A stretch of DNA of 64,000 bases. Origin: Polytrichum commune (lineage: Eukaryota; Streptophyta; Polytrichopsida; Polytrichales; Polytrichaceae). The notes under the pieces were generated by a model. That model saw nothing but the letters and a program-made list of their open reading frames with translations. It was not told the DNA's origin and made no database searches. The translations under genes and the position numbers were made by a program. Shown piece after piece: positions 24,621-37,680 of this stretch (within the stretch, counting starts at the first letter, position 1; each line of letters starts with the position of its first letter). The stretch spans positions 22,258,001-22,322,000 of the forward strand of contig OX485806.1 of the NCBI GenBank assembly GCA_950295325.1. The letters run 5' to 3'.

Positions 24621-25703
24621 GCAGGCTATAGGAAAAGAAATATATTGTCTGATTATTGGGTGGAAAATTTGAAACGGATTTTATTTTTGTATAAAACATT
24701 GGCTAGGAAACATATACAAGTTTTATGTTACCTTGTATTTATGAACTCTAAAGTTGCTAGAAATATTATATGGAAAATACATAGATGTTATTAGTAACAG
24801 GTTGTATTTTTTTTTTGAAAATATCGATTTAATCATGGATATTTATAATTTTTTACAATTATCGTGCATCTTTTTTTTGTTTTAGTAATGCGAAATTATG
24901 AAAGCATCAACAAACAATCAAGTGACGACACGAATAAGGCCAGTTGCTGCCATTATTGAAAAAAAACTAAAAAGTTGGGCCTTGTTGGTGGGAGTCTCTG
25001 ACCTCACCACCAGCAGGTGTGGGGGGTCTATTTCCAGGCGCGGGGGGGGGGGGGGGGTTAAGTCTTACACAAACTTAAATGTAAGTTGATGTAGTCAACT
25101 CACTAGTGAATGCTCTAGTGGACTACAAAATAATAGTCAATATAGCACTTTTTTTTTAAATACAAAAAATTGGATTAATATATCTTGTTGGGTATAAGAT
25201 CTAACAGTTTAATTTTTGGATTTTATGATTTAAAATATTTGTAGTAGTTGATTAGCGAGTCAACTACATTAGGTTGACTACTACAGTTGTCCAAGAGCAT
25301 TCAACCAGCTAGCTAACTATTTCAAATTGACTGCTATAATCAACCAAAAGCAATGAGCTAGTTAATCGACTGTTACCAACAGTCAACTTCTAGGAAAACC
25401 TTAAATCATAACAAATCAAAAGATTTTTAAGAAATAATAAGATCTTCTATCTAATAAGATCTAATGCTCCATAAATTTTTTTTGAGATTTTAGAAATTTT
25501 TTCTTAGAAATGGATTAATAATTAAAATCAACTAGAGTTGTCGACCAATTTTTTTCTTTAAAAAAAATCTACAAGACATTGCTAGAGTAAAAAATTTATC
25601 ATGTCAAGGGGCGTCACGTCACTTGATGTGGCATGATGACCAAAGGCCGTGTTGGGTCCACTTACACATTCTTGATTATATATGTGCATGATGCCAATAA
25701 TTT

Positions 25704-25705
<2 letters not shown>

Positions 25706-25768
<63 letters not shown>
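25706..25768. repeat. (GA)n microsatellite
   Basis: About 31 uninterrupted GA dinucleotides. Confidence 0.95.
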
Positions 25769-25770
<2 letters not shown>

Positions 25771-26054
25771 CCTTGGGTGGATGGGGACATCCCTTTAAAC
25801 ATGGTTCATTTCATATAAACTCTAGCCTTATTTTGTTTTCACATTAAAAAATACAAGAAAAACTTTGGACAATCAAGTTGTTACAAGTTCATGAAGCGAT
25901 TCACGCAAGTACAGATGCAAGCATAAGGAAAATGGAATTTTTTTTGGAAATAAAATTTCATTGGTCATGGTTGAGAACAATTACAATAGAAGTACATATT
26001 AATTACTCAAGTAATGGTTTATGGGGTATAACATATTAAGTATTCAAGTTAGGT

Positions 26055-26260
26055 CTTGGGGGGATCACTCCCTCTTATATTTTGCATACACATGCACTCA
26101 TAACTTATTTATCGGCGGGTTATTTACCTTGCAGAAAAGATTATAAGGTATGATATTTTTCAAAATAAAGGTAAATGCTTGTATTTTAATAAACCCTATC
26201 AGTAATTATAAATTTTTGGGGAAATCATTTAAAAATACCCTATTTTACTTATACTGCATA
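26055..26260. mobile_element. Truncated relative of the 59767-60052 element
   Basis: It starts CTTGGGGGGATCACTCCCTC and continues TTATATTTTGCATACAC...TTATTTACCTTGCA. This matches the reverse complement of the right part of 59767-60052. The match fades in the AT-rich interior and the far terminus was not found, so it is likely truncated. Confidence 0.6.
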
Positions 26261-27557
26261 TTTTTTCCTTATACCCTAAGTAAACATTTTTTTTTTTACT
26301 TTACCCCAAAAAACATTCTGTGTTGCCTGGTGACTAATGGTCTCAGGGCAGCCTGGAGAAATTGTTTTAAAAAAAAATGAGCTCTTCTCTTTTCTTTTGG
26401 AAAGAAAATTGCAATTCAAATAAAGCGCTAAAATTTTCCCTCCTGGCACGTGGGTAGAGATTATTAACTCCACATTGGATACATTGGCTCAATATAAGTT
26501 TATATTTTGAATTATCTGGCACTATTTCCAAAAACACTAAAGCAAGCCAACTAGCAACCTTTTCATACCATATGCCAGTTCACCTTACCAAATACTCCGT
26601 AAATGATACTTAGGTTGAGTGTTAGTCAATTGACAAGGATGACCCAACATAAGGTGAGCATGATGTTCCCAAAATTCATAGCACTAGTCTAGGGATGCAA
26701 CACCTTCTGTTGAGTAATATGATGGCAATCATAAGTCTAATAGTCAAGCTAATTACTGTTGGGTTCCATAACATTAGTCAACACATACCTTGAGTTGGGT
26801 GGACCACATAATCCTAACAATATAAGCACAACATCTTGCAAAATTTTGCACTTCATGTTACAGTGTGTGCATGATGATGTAGGAAGACCCTCACTTTGCT
26901 AAGTAATGTTATGGACCTTTTGGACGTGGTCTGGGCTGCTAGAAATGACACGCAAAATGATTTTGAAAAGCTCTCAGCGGTCATCATGTGGTACGTTTAC
27001 CGAGTACTCGATTTGGTGGTTCAATTTTCATAGTTACAAGGTTCCATAGTGATTCATTTGAACTATCATGTTCAAAAATCATCACTGAATGTAAATTACT
27101 CCTAATAAATACCAAACAATTTATATTAAGTGGTGTTGTGGATTACAACATGAAATGAATTCGATTGCAAATTTGTATGCAAGATGTGACCTTCCAAGTG
27201 ATACCTAGTAATGCAAATGGGAGTCGGTGCATTACTGCACGATGTCACTTTTCAGCTCATAAGATTGTAAATGACTGTACAAGTAGACACATTAAATAAT
27301 GGCATCCATCAACAAGCTAGGGCCACCATTATAAGCCTATTGAGGGCCACCATTACACACCGTTATTGGTCCTCAGAGAAACCAATACCTAATACATAAT
27401 GATCTCTTATGACTTCCTCCGAGAGAGCGACTGATTTCATGTGGCGAGAACTACTGAGCCATATGAAGCTCCCCATGGAACATGCATATGTGGGGGGCGA
27501 GGAGATTCTCAACGAATTGAAGCTGTTGAGGAAGAAGGTTGTTGTGATAATCTTCCA

Positions 27558-30522
27558 TTAGCGTCTGCTCACATTGACTTTCAGTGCATGTGCTAAGCTT
27601 AAGATTGCCATCATGTAGTACTTCACAAGATGGCCTTGCGCAACTTGGAATCTGAAGAAGCGGCACAAGATTGCGGTGGCCATCTTCATATCCGTGGCCC
27701 CACCTGCAACCACAAACGTCTGCCCACCCATGAAGTCCATGGAATGGAAAGAGAGAATCCTGTCCATGGCGAAGACTGGCGTCGTTGGCAATGATGTTCA
27801 GGCCAATATATTTGCAGTCATAGTCACGCTGAGAGATGATCTGAATCTTTCGTTGGAAAAACAACAGAGTATCCTGATTTCTGTCCATGCCAACAGTAGC
27901 TGTGCCGTTTTGCGATGCTCTTCGGGTGAAATCTGTTTTTCCAGTCATACTGAGATGTGTGAGGTACTGACACTGCAATGGTCACGTTTCAAAGTTGCAA
28001 GGTTAATTTCAGACGCCCCTAGAGACTTTTGATATCGTAATATATAGTACTCGACGAAATGAAGAAGGTCGTGTGTCGACGAACCTGAAAAGCTGTGAAT
28101 TTGGAGTGGGATGCAGGGGTAAATACACCCCCTTTCAGCCAACGCTCGGGCTGAAATTCTTCGGCATCGGGACCCCAGAGCTCAGTCATTCGGCCCATGG
28201 AGTAGGGCACGTACATCACTAGGCCGCCCTTCTTGATGACTGTTCCATCTCGAAGTATGTCGTCACTCAAAAACCTGATCCATGAAGTTCCAGTCACTCG
28301 GTATTCGGACAGACTAATTAAAGAGTCGGCATTTCAAAAATGTATAAAAATCGTGCATACTAACACCACACTCTATATTGTGACAGCAGCACAATTGTCA
28401 CCAGAATGAGAGTAGATTTGGATGTTTTTGAATGGCTGTGCCTCGTATCCATTATGCAAACTGCCAAACAGAACTTTGCGGTTGACTACGGTGTGTGATT
28501 TTTTCGAAAATTGTCTTAGTACCTGGGGACCTGCAGGATAGAGGCGGAGGGTCTCTGTAAAGGCTGCGTGGAGGAAATGCAGCTTCGAGATGACATCGTA
28601 TGAGAGAAGTGATGCGAACTGCGTCAGTTCTCCGTTGAAAGTCGCATATGCGTCAGAGGAAGTTTTGTTGTCCTCGACGATGAGGAGGAGCTCTTCAAAG
28701 ATTTTGTCACCCACTTCCGGGTGCAGGCTCAGCAGGTAGACAAGCCATGATAGTGTTGCAGCTGTTGTGTCCCTCCCTGACCAAAATGAAATTGCGACAA
28801 ATGTCATCTCATCAGTACTGTGAATGGCTTCGGTCATAAGTTCCCTAAAAAACAATATGTGAAAGTCGGTTGTTTATAAGTGCCGGCATTGGAGTTGCGG
28901 AGATGAATGTAATTGAGAGGGGATTGCAAACCCGCGATGATGAAGTTGAGAATCATGTCACGTAATGTTTTATTCGTGATATTTTGCAACTCGGGTGTCT
29001 TCGCCCATCAAGATGCACCGAGACAGAAGGTCCGGTTTCTGCAAACAAAATAAACTACGCACATGACTCATGACCTCATCTAATGCACCGAATTTCACAA
29101 TAACTCAATCACCCATTTTGGCCATATGACCGGTAAGAATATGCAGAAATGTGTATTTGGTTGACAAATTTGGGGACAAAAAAAAGTGACAAACTTGTTA
29201 CCTTTTCTTTGGCCTCGTCGACGAAATCTCAAGTTCCGCACGCCGCGTCTGGATTTCATTGTATGTAAAATCATCGATCTCTTTTGTACTCCGTGCCAGC
29301 TTGGCCTCAAAACCAATATCCAAGCAGCGTTTGAGTGGTCACGAAGGATTAAAGAATCGATACGTAACAGATTCGTTTGCGTTATCCAAGGCCTTCGCAA
29401 ACCGTACCTCAGTCAGCGAAGGCGACAATGTCCCCGATCTCAACACCAAACCCTACCTTGCAACTTGAGTCGACAGTCAACCGCACGAACAAATCCTGTT
29501 CACATCAGCCATGGCGTTATTTCAAGGACATATTCATTTTAAAGTTCACAACCATCAAGAATATTCAGAACATTCGCCATATGATCTAAAAGCTATGAAG
29601 AACTTTCACAAGAATAAGCATCCAGAGACTCGTAAAGAATACCAATTGGAAGTGGTAAACCCATAGTAAAACGACCGCACCTGCATGTTCACAGGTTGTT
29701 CTGCAACAGAAGCTTGTCCAAGGAGGTCGGCGAACTTCAATGAGAGGTCGCGGAACGTCATCGTACTAAAATCGTGGAGGATCCGAGACGCAAACTCGAA
29801 ACTCACCGTCTTCCGTTGGTGTCGCCACGAATCTCCATCCAAGTTGAAGATGCCATCTCCGAGAAATGTTTCCATTGTGTTATGGAACAATCTCCTCCTG
29901 CGCCACAACAATCACGTGTTTTAAATTGAAGTGCTCGTCATTTTGAAACACCACCGCCAGCTGCAAGCATGCACCACCTTAATCGGACAATCTCCTAGAA
30001 ATTCCACGCATTCCGTGACTACTCTTCCCAACCCGTGATTCCTGTCCATCATCAACGATTACAAAATGCCATCGAGTCTCCGTGCGCACATAAGTACCTC
30101 AGCCGTTGCGAAGTAAACTCGATATGGTCGATATGAGGTTGAGCTCATCATTTCACTTTATGGCGCATTAGAGGAAATAGATTTGGGGGGATCAATCTAT
30201 ACCTTGGGGAAGTTTGCGAAATTGGTCTTGAAAATGTACTCCTCATTCGCAGGGTCGACAGTGAAAGTGTAGGTGCAATTCAGCATGGGGAGATTGATGG
30301 GGCCTTTCTGGAAATACAAAAGGATCCAGTCATGCATCATGTTAAGTTTCGCAACGACTCGAGTGTCGCTCCAAGGAGCAGCCACTCCTTCGGCTCCATC
30401 CGCTGCCATTGTTGCTGCCTGTATATCCATATCCATATCCATATGACGATGCTGCTCACCAAAACCACCACCAATGAACCCCTCGCGGGGGTGTCGATCA
30501 TTTCCTTCACGGCAGTCCTCAT
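27558..30522 (-). pseudogene. CYP704B-like cytochrome P450 pseudogene (copy B)
   Basis: Seven exon equivalents align with the intact gene: 30522-30203, 29897-29681, 29495-29202, 29038-28932, 28776-28523, 28274-28085 and 27703-27558. Splice sites remain. Lesions seen: a 1-nt loss in exon 1 (after LLLGATLESLR); a 1-nt gain at the start of exon 2, giving an early stop; a 1-nt gain in exon 3 (GGGGAC for GGGAC); TGG to TGA in exon 3 (near 29,335); a 1-nt loss at the exon 3 end; a 1-nt gain in exon 4 (CCCGAG for CCGAG); an exon 6 that is 11 nt short at its 5' end; and a 31-nt deletion in exon 7 that removes CLGKDSAYLQ, including the haem cysteine. The deletion ends share ATG. Exon 5 is still open with AGRDTTA and ETLR. 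It cannot make an active P450. Confidence 0.93.
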
Positions 30523-31690
30523 CGCGGTTGTCCACCAAGAGTTCTGTGATATAGAACAATCGTGATGAATCAGTTCTATAATCAAATGAACAGTACCGGT
30601 ATTCGTCGACTCGCTCTAACTACAATCACTTGGTTCCTTTCTTTCTGCGAGACTTGAGATCCCGTTTACTAGATACTTAGGCTTCAGATAATACTAATTA
30701 CACGTAGATCAACTCTCTTGTCGGAGCTCGATTGAAAAGCTGGCTGGCTCCTCGCTCAGTGAGTCTGCAGCATTTGCAATGTCTATGTAAGTACCTCTTC
30801 ATCAATCTGTGCCGCGAGGTAATGGCCAAAGGATCAGCTGCTTCCCAACATTGCCATTGTTTTGGTTGGGAAAACTATGTTTGTAGAGGCCTAACACATA
30901 TAATTTTTCGCAAGAGGATTAACCTGTCCACAAATTGTATTCTGATCAACAACTGATCTGAGTTTAGACACATAAGATATGCTCATAGTATTCGGTTGTA
31001 TTTCTTATTCGGACACCTGTACTCAATTGGCGTGTGGTGAGGTGAAGATCAAAAACCCAGAAAAGCCACTTGCTTAGAAAAGATTGGATGACACCTTAAA
31101 AGTTTATTGACTACTCCACACTCAACAGTGAACACAATTAAGAGTACCTAGGTATTCACTTAATGAATCAATAAGCATGCATTACCAATAACCACAAATA
31201 AATCAAGGGAAGTCCAATCTTCAATCTAATTTTTATTGATGTTTCATACTAGATTTGCCATTGCAATACAGATTTGAAAATGTGTATTTGATCAATCGAA
31301 GACGGAGAACAAGACAGACAAACCGAACAACAACCCACATACCTAAGAATGTCACAAAGTTGACAAACAAATGTGGCATTAAATCCACTGGATTCGAGTA
31401 GAGCCAGGTTCGTCAAGAGCTCCTCCACACCAGCCGGGAACGAAATTATTTCATGAACGGCTGCCACATTATTTTGTTGCTCAGTCTGCACTGCCTGCAG
31501 TGCCCATGGGCCTTCAATAATTATTCGAGTGCCAGTAACGGATGTGCAAAAGGATGAGCTGGTTCCCTCAGTGCCGCATGAGTAGTGCTGCCAAACCCAG
31601 CACTATAATTAACTCACTAGATCCACCTCAAGACCACAAGTACCACTAAAGGAATCGCGGTTCCTTCGCCACTGGCGAACCTCTTCTTCC
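30523..31690. repeat. 5' flank of P450 pseudogene, duplicated from the copy A flank
   Basis: It shares TTCTGCGAGACTTGAGATC and neighbouring text with 4,985-5,060. It then shares the GC-richer modules (30,765-30,860; 31,485-31,600) with 6,645-6,780 and 7,035-7,150, including CAGTGCCGCATGAGTAGTGC. It lacks the roughly 1.5 kb that sits between these parts in copy A, so one copy gained or lost sequence after duplication. An 80-residue minus-strand ORF (31,249-31,491) has no recognised domain. Confidence 0.65.
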
Positions 31691-32377
31691 ACTGGATGGT
31701 TTGATGACAAACAATAACCTAGTATAGAGCTCCAATCTTTATTCATATATTTCAAATTTGTGTAGTGAAAGAGAATCAATGGTCGGGAACGACACTTTTG
31801 TATAGTCAATACTTATTACATCAACAAAACCACAATTTCGTTTGCTCTGTAATGGCAGCTTCTTAAAGTTTGCAAATCATTCAATTCTTGAAATTTCTCC
31901 ATGTTGGGGAGGAGGTTGCCATCCATATGCACATGTTACATGGATTATTGTGCATGACAAGGGTTACATCTGTCATTTTATGATCCATCATCTTTATTTT
32001 CTTGTCTTTTGTCTTGCATTTTTTGTCAAAGGATGCATATCTTAGAAATAAACACCTTGTGATTATGGACTGGACCGTGATCTTGTTTGACTTGAATATT
32101 AGTTTTTTGTATCGTCCCAAGAACTACTTTGAAGGTTCACAGTGTCCATCATTTTTGTGTAGTTGGTCATTTGCATTTAAGATGAAGTCCTTGAATGGGA
32201 TATGCAAGCATCATGAAGGGGATAAGTGTACATTGAATATTGTGGGTTGCACTGTTGAACCACTATTCAAACTAAAAAAATGCGATAATGTTTTGGAAGC
32301 ACACTGTTTTCCAATGAGCCATAAACAATATAACAAGTGATTATCATTGTCATTAGATTTACCATCACTTACTTACT

Positions 32378-32433
<56 letters not shown>

Positions 32434-32470
32434 TGTATGTATGTATGTATGCCATCTATTTTGGTTGCAT
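31691..32470. other. Gene-free DNA ending in a compound microsatellite
   Basis: No gene was recognised. (CT)n at about 32,383-32,418 is followed by (CA)n to 32,432 and (TATG)n to 32,450. Just after comes GGTTGCAT, the target duplication of the next element. Confidence 0.5.
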
Positions 32471-33274
32471 CTCGGGGCGATCACGCCCCCTTAAATTTTG
32501 TAACCACATGCGATAATGGGGTATTTAATGGGGGGGTATTTATGCACCTCTCAATATTTTTTTCCTACCCTATTTGTAGATATAAAGCTACTATGACATA
32601 TTTTTTAGCACCCTATATTTATTTGTAATTATTTAGAGAGGCTAATATTTGGCACGATATTTTTTGTATAAATCGTACAAGTACCAAATAGTGGACGGAA
32701 TAATATAGCATTGCAAAATCGACAATGTGAGCAACAAACATTCCATACCATCCATCTTATCATTCAATTGGTTTCAATTAGCTATACCAATCCTAAAACA
32801 TTCAAAATATCATTCAAAACACAAGCAATAGCATTTGGGTACTAGTTAAGGGGTTACCAATAAACATGGAGATAATAAAATATACAAGCTAACATAGACA
32901 AGTTGTAAACACAGATAAAACAAGACAAGAATTACAATCAGTTGTGACAAGGCATAGAATTTTGCATAACTACCTACTCCAAAAAAAAAATTGCATTCAA
33001 ATACAAGAAAGCTAAATACAAAAGCCATAATTATCTTATTGATCCTACTACACACTTTTAAGGGGATCCAATATCTATAACCCTATTTTTTTCAACTGAT
33101 TACTAAAACAGAAGAATTGTTCACCACCCTATTTTACATATAATCATGTAGGGGACATATTTCCAATGCTATGGTAGATCTAACGAACTTATAATTTTTA
33201 CCCTCAACGAATTAAATTGATTTTTTTTTTTAATCTCAAGTGGTTTTTAAAATTCCGATAGTCACCTCCCCGAG
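32471..33274. mobile_element. Internally deleted TIR transposon, 804 bp, perfect 8-bp TSD
   Basis: The termini are CTCGGGGCGATCAC (left) and GTCACCTCCCCGAG (right). The flanks are GGTTGCAT on both sides (32463-32470; 33275-33282), perfect. Left and right parts align with the 2,097-bp element at 57481-59577 (for example GTAACCACATGCGATAATGG near the left end). The join near 33,015-33,030 lacks about 1.3 kb of that element. It is therefore a deletion derivative of the same family. Confidence 0.9.
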
Positions 33275-33282
33275 GGTTGCAT

Positions 33283-34442
33283 ACTATGTTCTTAAAATCT
33301 TAATATTATAAAAAATAATTAAGGTCCTTAAGTTTGTGATATTGGACATAGAATGTGTGAAAGGAAAAAAGGACCTTACTTCTCATAAAACTTAATAAGG
33401 AGGATCCATAATAACCACTGTAGATGAACAATATCCTCGTCACAAAATCCTTTGGAATCTACGTAGTCAAGGACGGTGCTCCACTGTTCAATGAGAAGGC
33501 CTCAAGGTAATAAATTTAATCTTATCTTTACAATGAAGATGGAGAACAATAAAAACTATTCAAGAACAAACAAAGTGATGCTTATTCATATGATTAAAGG
33601 TACACACTACTGAAGTATGTTATGCCATGAGCACTAGTAGCAAAAATGAATTGCTTTCCATATACCAACGTGAGTTTGAAATATGTACATAATACTGAAC
33701 CATGTATCACTTTCAACTAGGACAATAATAGATGGTATTGGATGGTACTACCTATTACCATTCTCTTGATATTGTAAAAAACACACGTCCTTGGTCCATG
33801 CATTACTTCAGGCTAGGTTGAACTACTTAAGATAACATTGTTAAGCCTCCATGGTGTTGGTCTTATACATGCTCCCAAAGATTGGGATGTGCATTAACAT
33901 ATGTTGTCCTTATGTGGTCATTCTTTTTGTAATAAGAAGCCTATTTTTGGATGGTTTATTACAAGGTTACCCTCCATTCGAGATCCGAGTTGACTATCTA
34001 AATTTAAGATAATATTTGCTTTCTGAAATGATTAGTTGGTGAGGTATGTGGTACATTTCGTTGATGTGATACATCCAACTCTAGAAGTACATGCTCGAAA
34101 TTTGTTAACAAACTTACAATATGTGTTATAAAAGTCATCTTCTAGCCAACCAATCAAAGTATCACATCAAAACAATGAGATTTGATATTTGAGAATGCCC
34201 AAAGATGGGTGTGATTGATGACAATGCAAAGACATGAAGCCAAGTGTGCATTGAAGTATATTCCACATTATATAAGCTCACATTTTATAAGCAATTCAAT
34301 TTGTTTAAACATCAACTCGCTCTAGATTCTCATGTACCTGGCATAAATAGGCTGTTAATCTCCTTGTGAAGCTCAGCGGAGTGCTATCTAGACTCTCAGC
34401 CAATGTATGAGACTCCGGTTCACCTCAAATTCACAAGTCCAA
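33283..34442. other. Intergenic DNA, no gene recognised
   Basis: AT-rich and gene-free. Some text near 33,960-34,080 weakly resembles 16,640-16,790 (AAGATGATAGTTTTTG...GATTGGCTTGTGAG type), suggesting an old dispersed repeat. Confidence 0.4.
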
Positions 34443-34860
34443 AGAGCATCCCCACCAGTCCAGGCATGGGGCATGCAATGCCAAAAATGAGGCATCCCGG
34501 GTTCTTAGGTGGCGGTACCAGCATAAATTAAGCCCCACCAATGTCCAGTCCCCCATAATTTAGAACCGGCCTGGGTATAGTAAAGACCTTCCCCCGCCAT
34601 AAATGGTTCATATAACGGAACTCTTCCGGCCTGCCAAGAGATTACTTTAATATCATATACTTCGATATCCTACTTTATCCCATGTCAGATAATAGGTGTC
34701 GTTGTCTTATTGATTGCTTCCTAATTATACCGGGGGTATGCGTAGGCTTTGATGGGGTTTGACTCAAGATGAGCTGCCCCGCCCAAGATGGAGGGCTCCC
34801 CAAAGCTATAAAATATTATATACTCTATTTGGCGTGTACCCGACCTGGTGGGGATGCTCT
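34443..34860. mobile_element. GC-richer MITE, 418 bp, AGAGCATCCCCACCAG termini
   Basis: AGAGCATCCCCACCAG at 34443 is matched by CTGGTGGGGATGCTCT ending at 34860, a 16-bp perfect inverted repeat. The interior is GC-richer than its surroundings. This end type is widespread in plant MITEs. No clean target duplication was seen (flanks CCAA / AATG). Confidence 0.8.
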
Positions 34861-36842
34861 AATGTGGCCATCAAGTAAGGATTGTTTTATCCAAGCTTTG
34901 CTATGAATTTCCAGACACAACTTTTAAGGCGAACATGCGTTCTAAGGTGGCAGGATCCAAGGTCTGATTGGGGGAGATTGCAACATGTATCAAAGGAGTA
35001 GAGAACAAAAATCCATTGGACCAATTCGGAAGTATAAAAATTGAACACTTACACAGCCAACACACTTCGGAAATCGTAGTTGCTTACCACTTGGTTCTTT
35101 TCCAGATGATGGTTTCATGATCTATTTCAATAAAAGATTTGCAAATCATGTTCATATTTATCACACCCATGCACGTAGTAAAAGAGAACATGTTATAAGG
35201 AGCTGCAATTTTCATATTAACAACAACAAAGAAGAAAACTCAAAGTAGTGTGTTCAACATAACTCAGTTAAAGATCAAAATATTATGAGGTTAGAGTAGA
35301 TCCTTGACTTGAATAAACAGTTCGGCCACATGGAGATGCCTCAAGGCTCGGCTATTTGTGGCCGGTATTAAAGAAATTGGGAAAAAGAAGAAGCAGTGGT
35401 TAATACCCAGATTTTAGTTTCAAGATATTCAAGAACATTTTGAATATAGATATTCACTTTTTACTGCTAGATATCCGAAAATAAGGAATCTAATGACATT
35501 TCCTTATGAATCCATTTCCGACAATCCATCAAGAACCGAACCTTGAGACACCTTAATTAGAGTACTAGGTTAGAAAGTGCTTTTTGATTCAAGTAAACGT
35601 CAACAACCTTTGAGCTCCACAAAGATTTCATCCAGTTGATTTTGAAAAGCAAGTGTGGGTTACTGGAGTAACTGAATTACACCATTTATGGTATTTAGTA
35701 GTTATGTGCACTATTTGTGAAGGGTCTAAACTAGATGCCTAGAGGTTTTAGTGTCATGTCTGCTAAATGCCAATATGATATTATTTGTCAACATAGGTGA
35801 AAAAAAATAAAGTGACAATTTATTTACAATACAACATTTATGCCCCCCCTTCCCACCTAACTTTATCAAACAACCAAAGTCTTTCCTAAAAACTGGATAA
35901 AACTCTATCGGTTGTAGCACAAGCATCTGGCTATCCCGATGCACCTACAAGAACTTGCTTCGGAGATTTTCGAGTAGGTTTTAGTAAAGTAGTTTTCACA
36001 CACATGTCATTGTTTTATCTACCAAGCAATGAATGTTGGATAGTTTGTGTCCCATCCCCAAATGCCTTACTACTCATCTATCTTACCATCGGTTACTGTT
36101 AATGGAGCTTCTTGTGCCCTCATAGCTAAGACTAAAAGCAACCAATCACAAGGGCCGGAGGCGACACTGTTAAAGGTCCTACATTCTTGCCTTGTGTCTA
36201 GGTACCGATGAGGTGCTTGAGGCTTAAAACCTTCACTTTTAAACCATGCCACATCATTTGCCAACTAGGCTTGGGACTAGATAGTGTCGATGGTGTGAAG
36301 GCCATGTTTTTAGAACCAACTTTTAGGCTTAGCTAAAGTCAAGTGGGAAGGGGACATTAGAGTAGCACAATGGGAAACTTGAGATGATAGTTTTTTGCGT
36401 TCTAGTATGCAAGTGGCATATATTCCAAATAGCACACTAATGGAAAGTGTCTAGTGTTTACATATTCGTATTCTCGAGCATACCAGTGCCAAGCGTCATT
36501 TATGTAAGCTTTAGTCAACTTATGGACCATTCTGTAACATAGGCATACACCTCATAACATTATTGAACATACTCATGCCAAGATATTAGTGAACGCAAAT
36601 TTACATCAAGTGTCATGAGGTGACACTAATGAAGAAGTTGTTGGTCATTGGTGTAACCTAGCATACGCCTCAAAATAGGGTAAGTGACACTACGATGCAT
36701 GTGACATCAAATTCCATAACCGGTGTACTACCTTCATGCATCATAATATTGAAAAGGTGGAGTTGATACTGACAATTAGAGCTTGTGAGGCACATCAGGA
36801 ATTAAAACTTGACACATTCCTTTAGAATTACCTACTCAATGA
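34861..36842. other. Intergenic DNA, no gene recognised
   Basis: Nothing with gene or known-repeat features was found. Short minus-strand ORFs near 35,726 and 36,070 have no domain. Confidence 0.4.
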
Positions 36843-37058
36843 ACGGGAAGAACTGACCGCTAATTACAAATGAACCACTTAAGTTTGGGAAATACTTGGT
36901 TGAAGTTCAAGACTTTAGGAAAATTACCGTCATGCTAGAGTAATCTATAAACACGCCTCAAAGTCATGAAGAGAAACTGAAATACCACAACCTGTAACCA
37001 GTTGGACTTGGAAACACTAGGATTTGGACCAATTATGCCCAAAAATATCCCCGGACAC
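36843..37058. repeat. AACCGGTT-type dispersed repeat, copy 4 (reverse, diverged)
   Basis: Aligned text includes GAAGAACTGACCGCTAATTA at the left and CCAAAAATATCCCCGGA at the right. The AACCGGTT octamers are mutated (ACCAGTTGG), so this is an older copy. Confidence 0.65.
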
Positions 37059-37680
37059 TTAAAAGGGTTTAATCTACCTACGTACCTTAAACCCTTTTAA
37101 ATTTCTAGACCATGAACACAATGATATGAAAGCCATTGCTATCATTTGGCTGTGCACAATTGGCATCTTACCACCACATTTCATGCTCTTAAGTTATAGA
37201 CACTTTCACTAGGACAATGGCTTCACCGCATGCATGTACGGTATATGGGTCTTAAATGGTCACTTTGTTCAGGCAAGCTCACTTCTCCTAGGATGTAGAA
37301 CACACAATTAGTACGAGACAAATAGCAATTGCAAATTGAGGCTTTTTAGAGCTCATATGACTATCATATTCATTATAAAGTGAAGATTTTCATGCTCATT
37401 TAAAGGTCATATAGGTTTCCCCAATTGGGTTGACTGTTCAATCTAGAATGATTATTTTTCTTTGAACACGTAGACCAAGTTTTTTCACACATGTTTTGAT
37501 ATTTGTTCTTGGAGCCACATCAAACTACATATTGTTCAAATATAAGTGACATAATAAGAAAAGTAACCGAATAAGGGATGTCTACCTCAAGTTAAGTCAT
37601 CCATCCGAAAGATGTAATCTAGCAACCACTAGGGAGAATGTGGAAACAACTGGTCCGGATCCTAATCAAGGTGTCCAAAG

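Larger units (their letters stand above)
24621..27394. other. Gene-free DNA with microsatellites and repeat fragments
   Basis: It contains a G-run (about 25,041-25,058), an inverted repeat (ATGTAGTCAACTCACTA near 25,090; TAGCGAGTCAACTACAT near 25,253), a long (GA)n tract (25,706-25,768) and a partial transposon (26,055 on). The arginine/glutamate ORF over the GA tract is an artefact. No gene was found before the 3' flank of the P450 pseudogene. Confidence 0.45.

Noticed and set aside
25633-25818. Arg-Glu repeat ORF
   Set aside because: It is a translation of a (GA)n microsatellite.
27558-30522. Sequencing error as the cause of the copy B frameshifts
   Set aside because: Too many independent lesions, including a nonsense change, an 11-nt shortening of exon 6 and a 31-nt deletion, while flanking DNA and other genes are clean.
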